Source: Hyparrhenia diplandra
Lineage: Eukaryota > Streptophyta > Magnoliopsida > Poales > Poaceae
Length of the DNA: 64,000 nt
Direction of reading: 5' to 3'
Assembly (NCBI GenBank): GCA_015847255.1
Contig: JADLZK010001159.1
Span: 1 to 64,000 of the forward strand
Shown here: positions 35,321 through 47,037 of the stretch, piece after piece
Layout of the letters: each line of letters begins with the position of its first letter
Numbering within the stretch: position 1 is the first letter of the stretch
Position numbers and translations under genes: made by a program
The notes under the pieces: model-generated
What the model saw: only the letters and a program-made list of their open reading frames with translations
The model's database searches: none
Told to the model about the DNA's origin: nothing

Positions 35321-36911
35321 TTCCTTGCATCTAATCGTGCACGGTTTGCAGGTGCCGGTTTTGGCTAGGCTCAAACCAAGCAATCAATCACATACATCAC
35401 CAATTATCTAGTTGTGGCATAGTGTGTCCCTTACACACATGTTATACATCACACAGTTTGATTTCCGTGGTGGCTTTCTCACATCACCACGTCATGGAAT
35501 CAATGTGAGAACAGATAGATATATCGATGATCCGTATACTTGTCACCTATATATATGTAGTCCGATCCGCTCATGTTGATGTATAATACTTCTTTCTTTC
35601 TTTCTTTCTTTCCATATTTCTTAGATTTGACATAAGTCAGGTGTTTTAACTTTGATTGTCAATTTTAAAAAATCCATGTAGTTTTAGAATAAATTTTATT
35701 GTGTTATACTCCTTCCGTTTTAAATTAGGAAAATGGGCCGAATCAAATAAGTCAAAGCGACCTACAATTTGAAATGCGTAGGAATAAATAGTTAAAGTTA
35801 GGAATGTTTCACTCAGAATGATAGCGAAAAGAAATAAACAGGGTATATATCTTTTGAACTCAAATAGAGGCATAGCACAGATCGATGGCACTGCACCGAC
35901 TTTTTGTACACAAGCCATTGCTTGCTTGGAGCACGGTATGTACACGTCATGCCTCATGCGTGTATCCAGGCCCCACATGTCAGACAGGCCGACCATCCTG
36001 CAAGATGCGCATGGATGTCACGTGCCCCTGACACCAGCAGCGGTGAACTGGTCCCACTTTTCAGATACAGAGAGCCCCCTTCTCTCCCTCGGTTCTCTCG
36101 GTCGCAGACGGGACGCATCCGCGCAGCGTACGCCGGCCCGGCTCCTGTGGGGACGCGACCTCCCGTGGTCGCCGGGCGGCGGCGGCGGCGGCCTCCCACG
36201 GTCGCCAGGGGCAGCGGCCATCCTCCTCGATCGTCCCGTTCATCTTCATCGACATCCGTACTGACAGTTTCATCCACACTTGTGGTGGACCAAGCATTGC
36301 CCACAGTGAGCCCCCTTGTTCCTCTCCGTTCTCTGCTCTTTGGAATGACAACATTTTCATTTGTTTCTATAAAAATGCATCGAAGCAAAACTGTTATGCA
36401 GTGCTGCGTGTTAAATGGAATTCGTAATTGCCGTGGGTGTGATAAATAGATGCAGTACAAAACTACTGTGAGTATGTTAAATAAACGGATTGCCCTGGTT
36501 GTATGCAATGATGAGGGATTAATTTCTTCTTTTTGCTGTTTCCTTTTGTTCATTACTTGTACGTTTTATGTATTTCTTGTCAGTAAACTTTAACTGCACC
36601 TGTTCTGCACCACGTGAATGCTGCTATCCTTATAAGTTGACGTATACCAAGGCAATAACATAGTGATTCTGTTATTACTAATCTTACATGGTTGTTATTT
36701 TAATATGCAAAAGAGAGTTTACTAGCTCACTTCCATTTTGTTGTTTCATGTAATTTTGTATTATGTGTATATTCAAGTGCATTTACATTCAGTACAGACT
36801 AGTTATGATATGCTCAAGTGCAGATTATCGAAAATACTAAGCCTCACTTAATTATTATCAGCTCAGCTCCACTTTGAATGTCGAGTATGCACACAAAGCT
36901 TCAATTCGAAG
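35321..36911. other. Intergenic; may hold lost 5' exons of the PIG-Q copy
   Basis: 35589-35612 is a (TTTC)n microsatellite. 35707-35790 looks like a decayed MITE (CTCCTTCCGTTTTAAATTA at its left). 36080-36300 is GC-rich and sits where 5' exons of the PIG-Q copy would be expected, but I see no recognisable PIG-Q sequence there. Confidence 0.4.
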
Positions 36912-38240
36912 CATGCTTTGTGGCCAAGTATCACTGTGGATCTTCTGAAGGGTTTTGTCCTTGGAGCAGCATTCTTGTTAAATACAGAGACTATTTGTAT
37001 TTGGACTATTGCTTTTGCCCACACATGACAGAAGCAATCTTGAGAGACTAGTTGTGTGTGGCTGATGGGTGTCCCAGCTGGATTTCTCTTAATGCAGTTC
37101 AATTTTACTCACCCTTTGGTTCTTCGTGGGAGGCTACCTGAGGCATATAGTTCAAGGCATTGCAGTCTCTGGAATTATTTTAGGCCTGACAGCTCCAGTT
37201 TCATTCTTTATTGACATTATCCAGCTTTCTACGTACCATGCTTCACTGGTTAATCTCATCGTTAAATTCAAGACAAATTCAGACAGCAGCATCATTGTGG
37301 CGCCTTTTCAGGTAACATACTGTTGGTGCACTTGGTACTTGTTGAATAAGAGGGTACTAACTGCAACATATGTTTATTACTGAATGACTGAGGAATTGAT
37401 CAATTGCTAATCATTAGCTCTGATAGTCTGATATCACCTTTTTTTCTCTGTAGTTTGACTTCGATAAAATATTTGACTATAAATTCCAGATTTTCTTTGC
37501 CAGGGTACAACTATGCCATGAAGGATAAGTTTGACTATGATTAGTTTTTCGCCTCTCTTGATGTATAGAAGCTACTAATGGAGCCAGATAACTTAATGTG
37601 TAAAAGCATAATGTTCACAACATAAATCATTAGCTAATTTTTTTTTTAAATATTGTTTCTTTCTTATCATTTTTTATCGCCTGTAATTCTTGTATGGTTT
37701 TATATCATAATATAACTATTGTTAAATTGTTACAATAGCAACTGATGATGAGGTGTTTGTTTCGGTCAGATTTTTTTTTTTTCATATTTGCTTCATAAGT
37801 TTACTAACACTTGCTTATGCCGTAACAGAGGGCGCAAATGGAACCCTCTTAGGCAGGGGTTAGATAGTTATGACTACACAGTAGAGCACAACGTGGTTGG
37901 TTCCCTGCTGTTTACACCAGTCCTACTTCTTATACCTACAACTTCTGTATTCAACTCTATCTTGACAACAACAGTTATCTGGGTGTGTGTGATGCTGGAA
38001 ATTGTCATCGCTGTAATCAATCCACTCCTCATGCTGAGTTAACTCTATGGGTGATGAGGAGGCACAGATTTTCTGCTGGATTATTTTTCTTTCATGTGCC
38101 ATCAAGTGGACATACTTCTGAAGATGGAGACCTATCAGCCCATCCAATCGGATGTTGCAATGAAAGGAGAAAGGAGGATCTAATCGACAAACTATCAAAA
38201 TCATTAGTTTCAGAACTTCATTGATACTCTGCCACTCTTG
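36912..38240 (+). pseudogene. Decayed PIG-Q/GPI1 homologue (GPI GlcNAc-transferase subunit)
   Basis: PIG-Q/Gpi1 is a membrane subunit of the ER complex that starts GPI-anchor synthesis. Two exons are readable: 36912-37311 and 37829-38240, with GT donors at 37312 and 38241 and an AG acceptor before 37829. Conserved stretches include VDLLKGFVLGAAFLLNTETI, YLRHIVQGIAVSGIILGLTA, SFFIDIIQLSTYHASL, GRKWNPLRQGLDSYDYTVE, SLLFTPVLLLIPTTSVF and LWVMRRHRF. The frame breaks repeatedly: TGA at 37026, TAG a few codons later in the next frame, shifts near 37105 and 37265, near 38023, and TGA at about 38221. Part of the coding sequence between PAGF and SLNAV seems deleted. An LTR retrotransposon begins 0.9 kb downstream. 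Some shifts could be sequencing errors, but the combination points to a pseudogene. Confidence 0.8.
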
Positions 38241-39117
38241 GTAAAATGTTTCTCTTGACTTTTGCTTAGACCATTCTTAGTTGAATGGTTGATAAATTCT
38301 TTGTTGGATACCTAATTTTACAATAGATGTCAGCAGCAACATGCCCATGTCATTCTACATGCCTGTTTGTGTTTATTTGAATCATCATATATATTAAGAC
38401 GTAGTTACAACAAACTGAAGCCCAAATATAAATAGCTTGCCCAACTTTCAAATAGTTCTATTTTGTGGCCTACCTTTATATTCATATCACCAATAGTGTG
38501 CTTAGTTTTTGTCAATAGAGTGCATCTTGTAGAGGCACTAGCCTGCAGTTGATTTTCTGCTGCTCCACATACTGGCAATCTTCCTAACATAAAGGATGAT
38601 ATGTGCGGTTCAAGTAATCAGATCAAATGATGAGAGAGTCTTCAACAGGACTGGTTACTCCTTTTTGCAAACAATTGGCACACGGGATCCTTAGCAGTGA
38701 AAGGTATAGCACAATCTATCAGATTGCTTTTACCCTTCTTTTTTTTAGATAAGGGAACAAAGTTCCAGCCTCTACCATTTTAAATGGTACACAGCTGAGT
38801 GTCATGCTTTTTACCCTTCTGATGGCATTTGTTTTAAACTCCTAGGTTTCTTTGTCCAGGTGCTTGCATCGCTGCATCTGCAGCCGTTTCTCTCATTTTC
38901 CTGGATGAACACATTGGTATTATAGAGTATTGGATGAACTGGTATGTTTGTGTCCTTCAGTGTGCACCAACGTGGTGTGATTCAATGAAGTTTTGCATTA
39001 GCCTTCTGTTTTTATTGCTTAATTTAGCATTATGATGAAAATTTGCTGTCCCATCTTTTATTCAACACTTGTATTTCTTTGGGTTTGATTGTTCTAGAGG
39101 CAAGGGAACTAGGGAAG
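38241..39117 (+). other. Possible 3' remains of the PIG-Q copy
   Basis: Intron-like sequence. Segments near 38640-38700 and 38870-38945 (the latter reads ASLHLQPFLSFSWMNTL in one frame) may be further decayed exons, but the match is too weak to assert. It contains the small insertion at 38740-38805. Confidence 0.35.
38726..38820 (-). mobile_element. Short retroposed fragment with target duplication
   Basis: GCTTTTACCCTTCT (38726-38739) and GCTTTTTACCCTTCT (38806-38820) flank a 66 bp insert that begins with a T-run followed by TTTAGATAAGGGAACAAAG. This is a 5'-truncated SINE- or LINE-type copy in minus orientation, its poly(A) tail appearing as T on the left. The target copies differ only by one T. 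Confidence 0.8.
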
Positions 39118-39719
39118 TGTTGGGGAGTAGGCCCCAGCGACACTAGCGGAGATGTTGGCAAACCGCGAGGACTCTCGCGGGCCCGGCACTAACAATTTCA
39201 CCATTCGGATTCTATGTTACGTGCGGGAGGACGGTCGGCCGGACCTCCGCTAGCGAGGCGGCGGAGTTGTCAAGCCACTCCGCTCCGCTCCCTCAAGCGC
39301 CAGGTCTTCCCCGAGCACGCAGGGATGGCGGAGGACAACACCTCCCGCGACCTTTTTCCTTGGGAGATCGCGAAGGATGCCGGCTGCGGAGGACCCTGGC
39401 GAAACCCGCGAAGACCTTCGCATAGACCCCGAGAGACGAAAGGCGGCAAGTCATGTACAAGTGCGATATAGGTTGATCCCCTGTTTGTAGGTCGAGGGGA
39501 ATATGCCCGGAATCTAGAGGGGCGGGCGTGTAATCCCACGTCACTCGGTATTGTAAAGCTATAAATAGGGAGCAGTCCTCCCCAAGAAGGAGGTTGGTGA
39601 ATTCCATTTATGGAGCATTATTACTATTAGTCTCACTCGGAATTCTCAATCCACCCGAGACCCCCCGGGGCTCCGCCCCGGGGAGGAGCTAAATCGTGTT
39701 GGGAACCCCAAGCTCAACA
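39118..39719 (+). repeat. 5' long terminal repeat
   Basis: 602 bp, TG...CA ends, with a TATA box CTATAAATAG at 39559-39568. It matches the 3' LTR with scattered transitions and many one- or two-base length differences in G and C runs. Confidence 0.93.
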
Positions 39720-39720
39720 T

Positions 39721-39740
39721 TGGCGCCCACCGTGGGGCCC
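39721..39740 (+). other. Primer-binding-site-like sequence
   Basis: TGGCGCCCACCGTGG starts one base after the 5' LTR end. The same motif follows LTRs of many grass gypsy elements. I have not assigned the tRNA. Confidence 0.65.
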
Positions 39741-40099
39741 GGATAGAAAAGTCATGGCACCACAAAAAGAGAAAGAGAACCACCACGAAAGTGCGAGCAC
39801 CACCGAAAAGTAGCCGAGGCCGGGGCGAAGCACGAGGAGCACCTACGCAACGGCGGAGGAGGACCCTTCGCTTGAGAATGAGCGGGCGGGAGAGGAGACG
39901 CTGGCGAAGGTGAAGAAATTTGAGCCTGGGGGGCGAACCGCCCGCCTGGACTCGAGGCTGCCCCACCGCAAGCATCTTTGCGTAGGCTCCGGCGGGAGAG
40001 AGACAAAGCGGCCGCGGCCTCACGCGGAGGTCCTCAAATCGCAGGCGAGGCCTCGCGACGGGCAGGCGAGATAAGGCAACAGATGGCGCTCTTGCGGCA

Positions 40100-41143
40100 G
40101 AAATTCAAAGCATGCAATTTGCCACCCAACCTCCGCCAAATCGCCCGCCGTTAATTATCCCTCCATCCCCATACCAAGCTACATCCCCACAAACATCGAT
40201 CGGGAAGCTTCACCCAACCCATCGATTGTCCGGGATCCCCACAAGACCAGGAGAGCTTTTGATCCAAAGTCCCCGTTGTCGGAGGGATCTGGCCGGACAC
40301 TATGGCCAACCAGATACAAGCCCACCCGGCTCCCAAAGTTCAATGGAAAAACAGACCCACAACAGTTCATAATGAGCTATGAGGCGGCGGTAGCCGGTAG
40401 GGGGCAACGACGCGGTGTTGGCGAAGGCCTTCATAATCGCGACGGAAGGAGGCGCCCGGCATGGTACTCCATGCTCAAGCCCAAAGACGATATATTCATG
40501 GGAAAACCTCCGTGACAAGATACTAGAAAACTTCAAAGGACCGGTCGTGCAATCACTCACCTCCATGGATCCGGTCCAATGCAAGCAAGGTTACAATGAA
40601 CCGCTAAAGGACTACTTGGCAAAGGTTCCCGCGAAGCGAAGGCGAAAGCCCCGCACGTCCCCGATCGGGTGGCAATAGATGCGCGACAATCGACGGGAGG
40701 GGCTCCGCCTCGGGACCATTCGCCGGAGAATTAGCGCGGAAGAAGCCAAAACAATGCAGGAACTATGTGAGCAATTCGAGATCCGGATCCGATCGGGGCG
40801 AAGACTATCGGAAAAGACTCGAAGAACAAAACATCAGCGGTGACAAAAGGTAACAAGAAGAACCGGCAAAGCGGAGCGGAAGAACCCAAGCAAGCTCGGG
40901 GTCAGTGCGACGATGAGTCGACGCAGAGCCCACCCACCAACGAAACAATCGGGAGCCAGGCCACGAGATAACCAAAAGCCGTATCAAGGAAAGGGACCCC
41001 GGAAAAAATTGGAACAGGGGGGCCAAGGGAACGGGTTTTGCGCAATACATGGCGAAGAGAAAGGCCATTACACAAAAGACTGCCCAATCATCCAACAAGA
41101 AAGAGATAAGGCACTCAAAAACCAAGCGGACCCAACCCCCTGA
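40100..41143 (+). pseudogene. gag: Decayed gag
   Basis: Retrotransposon gag recognisable in shifting frames: RLPKFNGKTDPQQFIMSYEA (about 40330), LAKAFIIATEGGARH (40418), YSWENLRDKILENFKGPV (about 40490) and a zinc knuckle CAIHGEEKGHYTKDC near 41040 with the CxxH...H...C spacing used by Tat-type gags. At least four frame changes separate these pieces, so no intact protein can be made from the sequence as given. Confidence 0.85.
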
Positions 41144-41644
41144 GTCAACCTCCATGACCGGCGAGAGAAATTAACAAACGCCTACACCTATACACGAACC
41201 AGAGCCTCCGCCGACTCGGAATCAACACCAGCAATACGCCCAATTTATCCCTCCCTAACATCAAACCAAGTGCACCCATCTACCCCGGCAAGCGCCTACT
41301 ATCGACTTTACGCCGGCATGGAGGCCGCCGCCATCACCACCTCTACCCCAGAACTACTCCTCGAGTCGAAGCATATCGTACTCCACTCGAGGCAACATTT
41401 GACTTATGTCGAGCGAGGGCAACCTCAACACGCCATGAGACAACCAAATCAATCGGATATCAAACCAAAGCTTGCCACCACCTCCGCAAGGACCCCCACC
41501 CAGCTCCCATGAAAAATGAGCCAAACTCGAGAAAACCAATATAACCCCCACGCTCCTCTACCATCCATAGGAACCATAATGCCAATTGCGGGGTTCATCA
41601 ATAGAGTATGAAACCAAGAAACGAAGAGAGATCACCTCCGCTTA

Positions 41645-44600
41645 GTGAACAACGTGGCAGTTCAACCCTCAGTCAAATTCGGAGAGTGGTCGAAGACCCC
41701 CATAACTTTTTCAGAAGCAGACCTCAAACTGGAAAGCTACCCACACGTTGATGCAATGGTGATAGAAACCAACATAGCAACATGGGAGATGAAGAGAGTT
41801 CTGGTAGATACGGGAAGCTCCGCAGACATAATCTTCGCCAATGCATTCGATAAAATGAATTTCAATAGAAATCAGCTACAACCATCAGACTCACCACTCA
41901 TAGGATTCGGAGGAAGACAAGTGCAAGCATTGGGGAAGATAGTCTTACCGGTGTCCTTCGCGGACGAAAAAAAGTGCAAGAACGGAGTACATAACCTTCG
42001 ACATTGTCGATGTTTACTCCCCGTACAATGCAATCTTCGGCAGAGGGTTCACAAACAAGTTCAATGCTGCAATTCACATGGGCTACTTGTGTATGAAAAT
42101 CCCAGCACTTCATGGGATCATAACAGTGTATGGAAGCCAGAAAGAAGCTAGAAACATAGAAAAGGCCATATACCGCGCCCACAGGGAATGTTAACTCTGT
42201 GGAAACAAAAGGCGAAGGTCGAGCCACCGGACATGAAAAAAAGAACAAAACGGCGCCAAGGGCCGGGAAAAAATCAAGAAGATAAGAATAGATGATGACC
42301 CGGACCATTTCATAACAATCGGCGCGAGATCTAAGCTCGGAGAAGAGAAAGAGTTGGCGGAGCTCCTCGGCAAAAACAAAGAAATCTTCGCATGGTCGCA
42401 GCCGGACCTTCGTGGAGTAGACAGAGATACAATCGAACACGTTCTAGACATCAATCCGAAAATGAAACCAAAGAAAAGCGTCGGAGGAAAATGTCGGAAG
42501 ATAGGATACTCGCATGACCCAAGCGGAGGTTCAAAGACTACTTGATGCGAGTAATCGAGAGAAGTCAAATACACCGACTGGCTAGCAAACGTCGTCCTGG
42601 TCCCAAAAAGACCTCCGGCAAAATGAGAATGTGTATAGACTTCACAGATCTCAACAAGGCAACCAAGAAAGACAACTATCCCTTGTTGAAGAATAGACAC
42701 CTCATGTCGACAAAGCGGCGAGGGTGTCGAAGGTTCTCATTCTTTGGATTGCTATTCGAGGATATCATCAAATATGGTTGAAAAAGGAGGATGAAGAAAA
42801 ACTAGTTTCACAACCCCATTCGGAACATATTGCTTTTGTCGGAATGCGAGAGGGCTTGAAAAAAACGCGGGTGCGACCTTTCGCTCGAATGACAAGCAAA
42901 GTTTTGAGGCGGGCAACTACGCAAAAACATGATCGCGTATGTCGATGACCTCATAGTCATGAGCAAAAGAGAGCAAGACCACATCTCCGATCTACAAGAA
43001 ACCTTTGTAAACTTGAAGAAGTCGGGCCTCGGGTTGAACCCCAAAAAATGTGTGTTTGGAGTAACCAAGGCGAAGGTCCTAGGATACATAGTCGGTTCGG
43101 GGAGTCAAAGCGGAACCCGAAAAAGACAAAGGCAATCGAGAGACATGGCGGAGCCCAAGACAAAAAAAAGAAGTGCAAAAATGCGGGGAGAATAGCGGCC
43201 CTCAAGATTTATTTCCAAGTCGGTAGAAAAAAAGTCTCCCATTCTTCCAAGCCATGAGGGGAACAGGAAACATCAAATGGGGAAAGGAGCAGGCGGAGGC
43301 CTTCAGAAATCTCAAGGAATACCTACAAGAACAGCTAACAGTAACCGTACCAGACGAAGAAAAACCTATACTCCGGTACATCGCAAACATCGATCACGCG
43401 ATAACGTGATGGCGTGAAATACAAAAGAAAAAAGAAAATGACCGCATTATACAGCTCCCAATATATTATGTCGGAGGCACTCACGGGAGCCGAAGGTCAA
43501 CTACACAGAAATAGAAAAAATAGCATATGCCCTCGTAATAGCATCCAGGAAGCTGAAGCACTATTTCCACTTGTACAAAGTGATAGTACCCACCTCACAA
43601 CCGCTAGCGGAGGTCCTAAGAAACAAAGAAACATCGGCAAGAAATTAGCAAATGGGCGGCGGAGCTATCCCAGTTCGAGTTAACATTTGTGCACAGGACA
43701 GCCATAAAATCACAGGTGTTAGCAGACTTTGTAGCAGAATGGACACCGTACAGTAAGCAAGAGCAAACCGATCAGTCGGAGCTATGGACGATTTAATCGA
43801 TGGAGCTTGGGAAGAAAGCGGTCTGGGGGCCTCCGCCCGTGATAATGTCGCCACAAGGAATCGAGATCATACTTCGCTATCCAGGTTGGAATGCGCTCAA
43901 ACAAACAATCTGTGAGAATACTGAAGGGCTCATATTAGGGCTCACAAAGGCGAAGGCCTACGGCGCAAAAATTAGTAGAAGTCGAACGGACTCAATGCTA
44001 GTAGCGAGGCCAAGTAGAAAAAGAATGCATGGCAAGAGAGCCGAGCTCGTACACTACCTAGCAAAGTGGTCGAGGGGCAATGGAACGAAGATTCCAAGGA
44101 TTCACGGTAAAATTCATTCCAAGAGAGCAAAACAACGAGGCGAGACGCCCTAGCAAAGGCGGCGGCAAACAACCTCCGCATGCCGAGAAAACACAATCTA
44201 CAACGTGGTGCATAAACCCGGCCCGGCGAAACAATGAAAACAAAGATTCGGGGGCAGTCATGTTGGTAGAAGGCGAAGCGGAAACAGATATATCTTTGGA
44301 TAGCCCCGAGCAATACGAGCTACCCGTAAAAACGAAGCGGAGGCCACTAGAGCGAAGCGAGCAAGAAGCTACACGCTCATCGACGGCCAACTATTCAAGA
44401 GAGGGGTGGTCCAACCAATGCTCAAGTGCATTTCACAAAGCGAAGGTGTAGAATTACTCAAGGAAATACATGCAAGCATCTGCGGGTCCCACATTGGACC
44501 AAGGGCATTATCTGCGAAGGCCATCCGTCAAGGATTTTCCGCCCACACACATAAAAGACGCCAAACAAATCGTCAAGTCATGCGCGAAGCATGCCAAAAC

Positions 44601-45532
44601 TCGCGCGCCACACCGGAAAAAAACCCTCGGCGAGAAACTCAAGCGATACCTCCGACGGCCATTACAAAGATGGGGAATTGACATCGTCGGTCCACTACCG
44701 ACGGCGCAAGGAGGAAACAAGTTCGCGATCGTTGCGGTCGAATACTTTACCGGATGGATAGAGGCAAAACCAGCGGCAAAAATCACCTCCGATTCCATAA
44801 TCAAATTCTCTTGGCGAGAACATAATATGCGGTCGGGGTACCAAGAATGGTAACGATGAGACAATGGCAAGCAATTTGACTCAGACAAGTTCAGGGGACT
44901 TACGCTCCCAAATGGGCACAAAAATAGCCTTAGCGTCGGTCTATCACCCGCAATCAAATGGAGCGATTGGAACGAGCAAACGCGGAATAGTATTCTCAGC
45001 GATTTCAAAAACTCTCTTCAACCTCCATGAAAGGGAAATGGGCAGATGAACTACCTAGGGTCATTTGGTCCCATAACACAACATCTTCGCGTGCCACTTT
45101 GGATACACCCCATTCAAGCTTATGTATGGATAAGAAGCAATGCTCCCAGAAGAAATCAAACACGAAAGCCTCCGCGTCATGAAGCACAAAATAGCAGAAG
45201 ACAAGGATTACGCAAAAGAAACGCTTGAACAAACAAGGCTAGAAGCTGTGGAAAACATTCAAAAGTACCAAGCGGAGACCAAAAAATGGAGAGACAACAA
45301 AGTCCGCAAAAAGCACATCCAAGATGGAGATCTCGTACTCAAAAAGAAAACCAAACGCCTCAACGGTGGGGAAGTTGCAAGCAAAGTGGGATGGACCATT
45401 CATCGCAAAAGCAACAACAAGACAAGGGGCCTTCCGTCTCACGGATGGCGAAGGCAACACCTCCGACCACACTTGGAATGTAGACAATCTACGCAAGTAC
45501 TACGTGTAAAGGCCATACCCCGCAAAATATAA
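41645..45532 (+). pseudogene. pol: Decayed pol (protease, RT, RNase H, integrase)
   Basis: Order follows Ty3/gypsy. Protease: VLVDTGSSADIIFANAFDKM at about 41795-41855. RT: KMRMCIDFTDLNKATKKDNY at about 42620 and MIAYVDDLIVMSK at 42929. RNase H: IMSPQGIEI (43842) and VKFIPREQNNEA (about 44108). Integrase: GIDIVGPLPTAQGGNKFAIV (about 44672) and IALASVYHPQSNGA (about 44920), then a basic C-terminus with DGDLVLKK near 45325. Every domain is broken by frameshifts or stops. RNase H lying before integrase excludes a copia element. Confidence 0.9.
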
Positions 45533-47037
45533 GCGGAGGTGCGCCACTACTTTACTTTCACGCAAGTAGCATTAGATTTATCATACCGGTTCAAAAAGTC
45601 TCGCACTCTTTTCCTCACGGGGGAACTCCTAGCGGAGGTGAGGTTTTTAATGAGGCAAGACTAATGTAAAATCCTACGAAATATAAAAGGAAATTTCCCC
45701 AACGTACAAAAGAAAATCATGTCGAAAGTGACTAGCAACGCGATCCACGTAATTAAACGAAAGGTAACAAACGCTGAGAGGACATCTTTAAGGACGAACG
45801 CGGAGGTTCTATCCTAAAAATGACCTCTAGGGACCAACGAAACGGTCCGTAAAATCCTCGAAAAAGTCCTACCGAAGCGTAGGCATCGAGGTGGCACAAC
45901 GGCATTGTGTCAAAACTAAAAAAGCTGAAAAAGACACTGTCCACTTCGGGCATCGGCATCACCTCCGCCCGGCAAAGGAAAAAAGGAGGTCATTTACAAA
46001 GCTTCTTTTATATCTAGAAAAAAAACCTTGCTATATTATTACATACGAAAATTATACAAGTGATTGACATTGTCTTTGCCTAAATTACAAACATCTTACG
46101 GGAAGATGGTACGATGGTAGCGGAGGAGCAAGAAGAAAAATAAGATACTCCATGCAAGCATGCTAGGCAACGAGACACATGCCGCGGCGACCAAAAGCTT
46201 CGCTAGTGTACACACGCCATTTCGGCGCAAGCATTACACCATCGCGTAGAAGATGGTACGGTGGTAGTACTGCATTACGGCAAGGCAGAGGAGGACGTGA
46301 TCACAACCACCGTGTAAGGCAAACAAGCTTCACTCACGGCGCAAAAAGAAGCCTCCGCCAGCGTCGACGCGTCCTCTCGTACAAACTGCAGACCGCCATA
46401 GGACACCTTCATCTTAGTAGACCTCCGCCAGCAGGAACCAAGATAGACCTAAAGATGCTCTAGCGGAGGCCTAACCCAGAGGGTAAGCTGCACAAACCAC
46501 CAAAGCTCATCGGCAAGAATTAATAGTTACGTACTGTCTTAGTCCGGAGCTTCCAACCAACGAATAAGAGGACAACTAAATTGGAGTCCTAGACCATCGC
46601 GGTACCGAACCCTCACACGGTCTCACTTTTTAACTCATCCCGACCAACTGCTAAACGGACCCATAGTACCAAACACGCGGGGAGGGAAGAAAACGGTTGG
46701 GTTATATACTAACCCAACCCACCTAACACACCTACCAAAGGACAACCTCAATAAGTCGACTTAATGGCAAAGGCACTATAAAACTAAACCCCCTCCCCCT
46801 CACCACGACCCATACACTACGCTCACTACCCCGAATACCACCGCCCAAAGAAAACTAGAAGTACGGCATGAGTGCGGATGTACACCTCCGCCAACACAAC
46901 CACAAAAAAGAAGAAACCGTGTAAGAAATCGTAAAGCCTTGGGCATCTGGGCAATGGCAGGGGGGAGACCGCGTAAGAATTCGTAACATCCCCCCGGCGC
47001 TGGAAGTTCTAGCAAAGCAACCAAATGCCGATTTAAA
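45533..47037 (+). other. Non-coding 3' part of the gypsy element, left of the nested insertion
   Basis: No recognised domain in any frame. It carries the same AGCGGAGGT-rich composition as the rest of the element. It ends abruptly at TGTAACCTCC, where the nested LTR begins. Confidence 0.6.

Noticed and set aside
35818..36553. Frames of 148-199 codons as PIG-Q 5' exons
   Set aside because: Low-complexity G/P/R-rich translation with no recognisable PIG-Q sequence.
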